Assembly (NCBI GenBank): GCA_002455605.1
Contig: DKLE01000209.1
Coordinates: 1 to 8,157, forward strand
Length of the DNA: 8,157 nt
Reading direction: 5' to 3'
Source: Firmicutes bacterium UBA6648
Lineage (GTDB): Bacteria > Bacillota > Clostridia > Peptostreptococcales > Anaerovoracaceae
Under the pieces are notes generated by a model. It searched no databases. It was not told the DNA's origin and saw nothing but the letters and a program-made list of their open reading frames with translations. Shown here piece by piece: positions 5,564 through 8,157 of this stretch. The position numbers and the translations under genes were made by a program. How positions within the stretch are numbered: the stretch's first letter is position 1; every line of letters begins with the position of its first letter.

Positions 5564-6343
5564 ATGAAAGTAGTAATTTTAGCAGGAGGCCTAGGGACTC
5601 GTATATCAGAAGAAAGCCATTTAAGGCCGAAACCAATGATCGAAATCGGTGACAGACCTATACTGTGGCACATCATGAAACACTATTCTTATTATGGATT
5701 TAACGAATTTATCATTTGCCTGGGCTATAAGGGACATATGATAAAGGAATTCTTTGCGGATTATTATCTGCACATGTCTGACGTCACTTTCGACTTTACC
5801 GCCGAAAATAAAATGGAGATTCATCAAAATGTAGCAGAACCGTGGAAGGTGACTCTGGTAGATACCGGGTTGAATACCCAGACCGGAGGAAGAATCGCCA
5901 GAGTTAAAAAGTATATAGACAATGAACGATTTATGCTCACCTATGGGGATGGAGTAAGCGATATCAATCTTCAAAAGCTTTTAGAGTTTCACGAGAAAAA
6001 TAAAAAAGCAGTGACCATTTCAGCCGTCCAGCCAGGAGGGCGTTTTGGGGTGCTGGATATAGATGAAGAAACCCAGGAGTTAAATGGATTTGTAGAAAAG
6101 GCAAAAGAAGATGGCGGCTGGATAAACGGGGGATTTATGATCATGGAGCCAGATATATTTAATTACTTAGAGGGTGATAAGTGCGTGTTGGAGAAGGAAC
6201 CCATGAGAAGAATGACTGTAGAGGGAAAGACCTGTGCATATAAACACGTGGGATTTTGGCAGTGCATGGATACGCAGAGGGATAAATATGCATTAACGGA
6301 TTTATGGGAGACAGATAATGCTCCTTGGAAGGTATGGGAGTAA
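5564..6343 (+). CDS. rfbF: Glucose-1-phosphate cytidylyltransferase RfbF
   Basis: Makes CDP-glucose and pyrophosphate from CTP and alpha-D-glucose-1-phosphate, the first step to CDP-linked deoxysugars, in the cytoplasm. The 259 residues match the family length. They show the nucleotidyltransferase signature LAGGLGTRISEES (6-18), RPKPMIEIG (21-29) with the catalytic Lys23, YGDGVSD (127-133) with the metal-binding Asp129, WINGGFM (186-192) and GFWQCMDTQRDK (230-241). The replacement of the usual glucose-1-P thymidylyltransferase loop by ISEESHLRPKPM is characteristic of cytidylyltransferases. The start is ATG 5564 with AAAGGAG at 5544-5550, a rather long 13-base spacing. It is the first gene of the sugar operon, 257 bases after the flagellar genes, with rfbG 28 bases downstream. 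Confidence 0.97.
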   Translation: MKVVILAGGLGTRISEESHLRPKPMIEIGDRPILWHIMKHYSYYGFNEFIICLGYKGHMIKEFFADYYLHMSDVTFDFTAENKMEIHQNVAEPWKVTLVDTGLNTQTGGRIARVKKYIDNERFMLTYGDGVSDINLQKLLEFHEKNKKAVTISAVQPGGRFGVLDIDEETQELNGFVEKAKEDGGWINGGFMIMEPDIFNYLEGDKCVLEKEPMRRMTVEGKTCAYKHVGFWQCMDTQRDKYALTDLWETDNAPWKVWE

Positions 6344-6371
6344 GGCTTTTTAGTTTGAGGGTTGTAAAAAT

Positions 6372-7439
6372 ATGCAAAACATAAATTGTGAGATAGATAA
6401 TTTTTATAGAGGTAAGAAAGTCTTTGTAACAGGACATACAGGATTTAAAGGCAGTTGGCTTTGTAAAATGTTATTAATTATGGGGGCTGAGGTAAAAGGG
6501 TATTCTCTGCTGCCAGAAGAGGATAATAATCTTTTTAAACTTGCAGGACTTGAGAATCATATAGAGTCAGCTTTTAGCGATATTCGCACATTAGATTCCC
6601 TACAGCACAGTATAAATAAATTTCGGCCGGATATAGTTTTTCATTTGGCTGCACAGCCCCTCGTGAGAGAATCTTATGAAAAGCCAGTATATACATATGA
6701 TGTTAATGTGATGGGAACCGTGAATATTTTAGAAGCGGTAAGACACTGTGACTCCATAAAATCTGTAGTCAATATTACTACAGACAAGGTTTATGAAAAC
6801 AAAGAATGGCTTTGGGGATACCGTGAAAATGAGAAGCTTAACGGATATGATCCTTATTCAAATAGTAAATCCTGTAGTGAATTAATCACAGAAACCTATA
6901 GAAGATGTTTCCTAAATATTCCAGTGTCCACTGTAAGAGCAGGAAATGTTATTGGCGGAGGAGATTTCGCAAAGGATAGAATTATCCCCGATTGTATCAG
7001 AGCTGCACTAAGTATGACAGAGAAAAAAGCAATAATAGTGAGAAATTCTCAGGCAGTTAGACCATATCAGCATGTATTAGAACCTCTATATGCGTATTTG
7101 CTGGTTGCAATGGAGCAATGGAAAGAGTCTAATTTGCAGGATGCATACAATGTGGGCCCCAATAAGGAGGATTGCATTTCCACAGGAGAGTTGGTACAGC
7201 TTTTTTGTGACAAATGGGGTGAAGGTTTAATCTGGATTGATAAAAGCGAGAAGGATCCCGTTCATGAGGCGAACTTGCTGATGCTGGATTCAACGAAAAT
7301 AAAAATGAAGCTGAATTATAAACAGAAATGGAACATACAAGAAGCAGTAGACAAAACGGTAGAATGGGCTAAATTCTATAAAGATGGCGGAGATGTTGCA
7401 AAGTGTATGGAAGAACAGATAACTACATTTGTATGTTAG
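6372..7439 (+). CDS. rfbG: CDP-glucose 4,6-dehydratase RfbG
   Basis: NAD-dependent extended short-chain dehydrogenase that converts CDP-glucose to CDP-4-keto-6-deoxyglucose, using the product of rfbF. The 355 residues are of normal length. They show the Rossmann motif VTGHTGFKGSWL (19-30), LAAQPLVRESYEKP (92-105), DVNVMGTVNILEA (110-122), TTDKVYENKEW (136-146) with the Thr-Asp-Lys active-site triplet of sugar dehydratases, and Tyr162-x3-Lys166 (YSNSK). RPYQHVLEP (230-238) is also typical. The start is ATG 6372 with GAGGG at 6357-6361. It sits 28 bases after rfbF and 26 bases before the epimerase gene, the classical rfbF-rfbG (ddhA-ddhB) order. Confidence 0.97.
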   Translation: MQNINCEIDNFYRGKKVFVTGHTGFKGSWLCKMLLIMGAEVKGYSLLPEEDNNLFKLAGLENHIESAFSDIRTLDSLQHSINKFRPDIVFHLAAQPLVRESYEKPVYTYDVNVMGTVNILEAVRHCDSIKSVVNITTDKVYENKEWLWGYRENEKLNGYDPYSNSKSCSELITETYRRCFLNIPVSTVRAGNVIGGGDFAKDRIIPDCIRAALSMTEKKAIIVRNSQAVRPYQHVLEPLYAYLLVAMEQWKESNLQDAYNVGPNKEDCISTGELVQLFCDKWGEGLIWIDKSEKDPVHEANLLMLDSTKIKMKLNYKQKWNIQEAVDKTVEWAKFYKDGGDVAKCMEEQITTFVC

Positions 7440-7465
7440 CTAATATAGGAGAGGTACATAGCAGA

Positions 7466-7996
7466 ATGAAAGTTATAGACACTGAATTTGAAGGGCTAAA
7501 GATTATAGAACTTGAACCACATAAGGATGAAAGAGGAAGTTTTGCAAGAGCGTATTGTGCTAAAGAACTTAAAGAAGCAGGAATTAATTGCACTTTTATA
7601 CAAGACAGCATATCTCATAATTATAAAAAAAATACAATTAGGGGTATGCATTGGCAGGAAGAACCTTATGGGGAAGATAAGATAGTAAGATGTTTAACAG
7701 GTGCAATTTATGATGTTGTAATAGATTTAAGAGAAAAATCATCTACATATTTAAAATGGTTTGGAATTGAATTAACGGCAGATAACGAAAAAGCTATATT
7801 TGTTCCTAAAGGATTTGCACACGGATTTCAAACATTAGAACCGAATAGCACGTTATACTATAAAATGTCACAAGAATATGTTAAGAAAAGTGGAAAAGGC
7901 ATACGCTATGATGATAAGAAAATTGGAGTTAAATGGATTAATATGACCCAGGAACCGATAGTCAGCGAGCAAGACTTACAGTGGGAGTTGCTATGA
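7466..7996 (+). CDS. RmlC-family nucleotide-sugar 3- and/or 5-epimerase
   Basis: Cupin-fold epimerase of the dTDP-4-dehydrorhamnose 3,5-epimerase (RmlC/RfbC) family. It probably acts here on CDP-4-keto-6-deoxyglucose made by the preceding enzymes. The 176 residues match the family (about 175-185). They include DERGSFAR (21-28), TIRGMHWQ (57-64) with the catalytic-position His62, GAIYDVVIDLR (79-89), PKGFAHGF (114-121) with His119, and an aromatic stretch LYYKMSQEY (130-138) where the family has its catalytic Tyr. The start is ATG 7466 with GGAGAGG at 7448-7454. An in-frame ATG at 7403 lies inside rfbG and has no SD. A hand count of 7501-7980 gives about 33% GC, lower than neighbouring genes. 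Whether it inverts C3, C5 or both cannot be told from sequence. Confidence 0.9.
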   Translation: MKVIDTEFEGLKIIELEPHKDERGSFARAYCAKELKEAGINCTFIQDSISHNYKKNTIRGMHWQEEPYGEDKIVRCLTGAIYDVVIDLREKSSTYLKWFGIELTADNEKAIFVPKGFAHGFQTLEPNSTLYYKMSQEYVKKSGKGIRYDDKKIGVKWINMTQEPIVSEQDLQWELL

Positions 7997-8157
7997 TGAA
8001 AAAGATTGTGATAACAGGTGGTACGGGATTTGTTGGAACGGCTGTTGTAGAGGCTCTAGAATCTTATGATGTTGAATTACATATTCTATCGCGAGTGGAC
8101 TATTCTCACTTTGATACTGAAAAAAAGAAATATCATAAAATATCCTTAATGCAATTT
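7993..8157 (+). CDS. NAD(P)-binding epimerase/dehydratase-family protein, 3'-truncated by window edge
   Basis: The 55 visible residues begin MMKKIVITGGTGFVGTAV, the Gly-x2-Gly-x2-Gly dinucleotide-binding motif of extended short-chain dehydrogenases (GGTGFVG). VEALESYDVELHILSR then completes the first beta-alpha-beta unit. The start overlaps the epimerase stop (ATGATGA), with either ATG 7993 or ATG 7996. GGGAG at 7983-7987 favours the second slightly (8-base spacing). By context it is probably the C4-ketoreductase that finishes the CDP-sugar, but a further epimerase or dehydratase is possible because the catalytic Tyr/Lys region lies outside the window. Confidence 0.85.
   Translation, partial: MMKKIVITGGTGFVGTAVVEALESYDVELHILSRVDYSHFDTEKKKYHKISLMQF

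Noticed and set aside
5621..5974. 117-codon open frame on the - strand opposite rfbF
   Set aside because: It lies wholly inside a clearly recognised enzyme gene and shows no known motif.
7403..7465. ATG at 7403 as the start of the epimerase
   Set aside because: It overlaps rfbG, lacks an SD, and the added residues do not fit the RmlC family. ATG 7466 has a clear SD.
1..8157. CRISPR arrays, tRNA/rRNA genes, insertion sequences or attachment sites
   Set aside because: None seen: no regularly spaced repeats, no transposase or integrase coding sequence and no recognisable tRNA in the few short gaps.

Overview
The window reads as chromosomal DNA of a motile, low-GC Gram-positive bacterium, most likely in class Clostridia. 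The reasons are the order cheY-fliO-fliP-fliQ-fliR-flhB, a FliP with no N-terminal signal peptide (as in Bacillus/Clostridia), strong purine-rich Shine-Dalgarno (SD) sites, short gaps and stop/start overlaps, and roughly 40% GC in the lines I counted by hand. The genus cannot be fixed from the sequence alone. All genes lie on the + strand.

Region 1 (1-3634) is the end of a flagellar/chemotaxis operon. It holds a CheY response regulator cut by the left edge, then the membrane core of the flagellar type III export gate: FliO, FliP, FliQ, FliR and FlhB. FlhB keeps its NPTH autocleavage motif. Several starts are set by the ribosome binding site: TTG for flhB, the second ATG for fliQ, and possibly a rare AUU for fliO.

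Region 2 (3638-5306) holds two overlapping genes. The first encodes a 472-residue protein whose last ~105 residues resemble the FliK hook-length-control C-terminal domain. The second encodes an 87-residue copy of the FlhB C-terminal domain without the cleavage motif. The pair resembles B. subtilis ylqG-ylqH and sits where flhA/flhF would often follow flhB. It is the most interesting part of the window, because FliK-C and FlhB-C are the two partners of the export specificity switch. A 10-bp stem-loop at 5345-5387 probably ends the flagellar unit.

Region 3 (5307-5563) is an AT-rich 257-base gap with the terminator, an 18-bp palindrome, a perfect TATAAT box and two overlapping hairpins just ahead of the next operon.

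Region 4 (5564-8157) starts a nucleotide-sugar operon: glucose-1-phosphate cytidylyltransferase (rfbF), CDP-glucose 4,6-dehydratase (rfbG), an RmlC-type sugar epimerase, and the first 55 codons of an NAD(P)-binding epimerase/reductase running off the right edge. Together they should turn glucose-1-phosphate into CDP-4-keto-6-deoxyglucose, then epimerise and reduce it to a CDP-6-deoxyhexose. The rfbH dehydrase for 3,6-dideoxyhexoses is not seen. Proximity to flagellar genes suggests, without proving, that the sugar decorates flagellin or another surface glycan.
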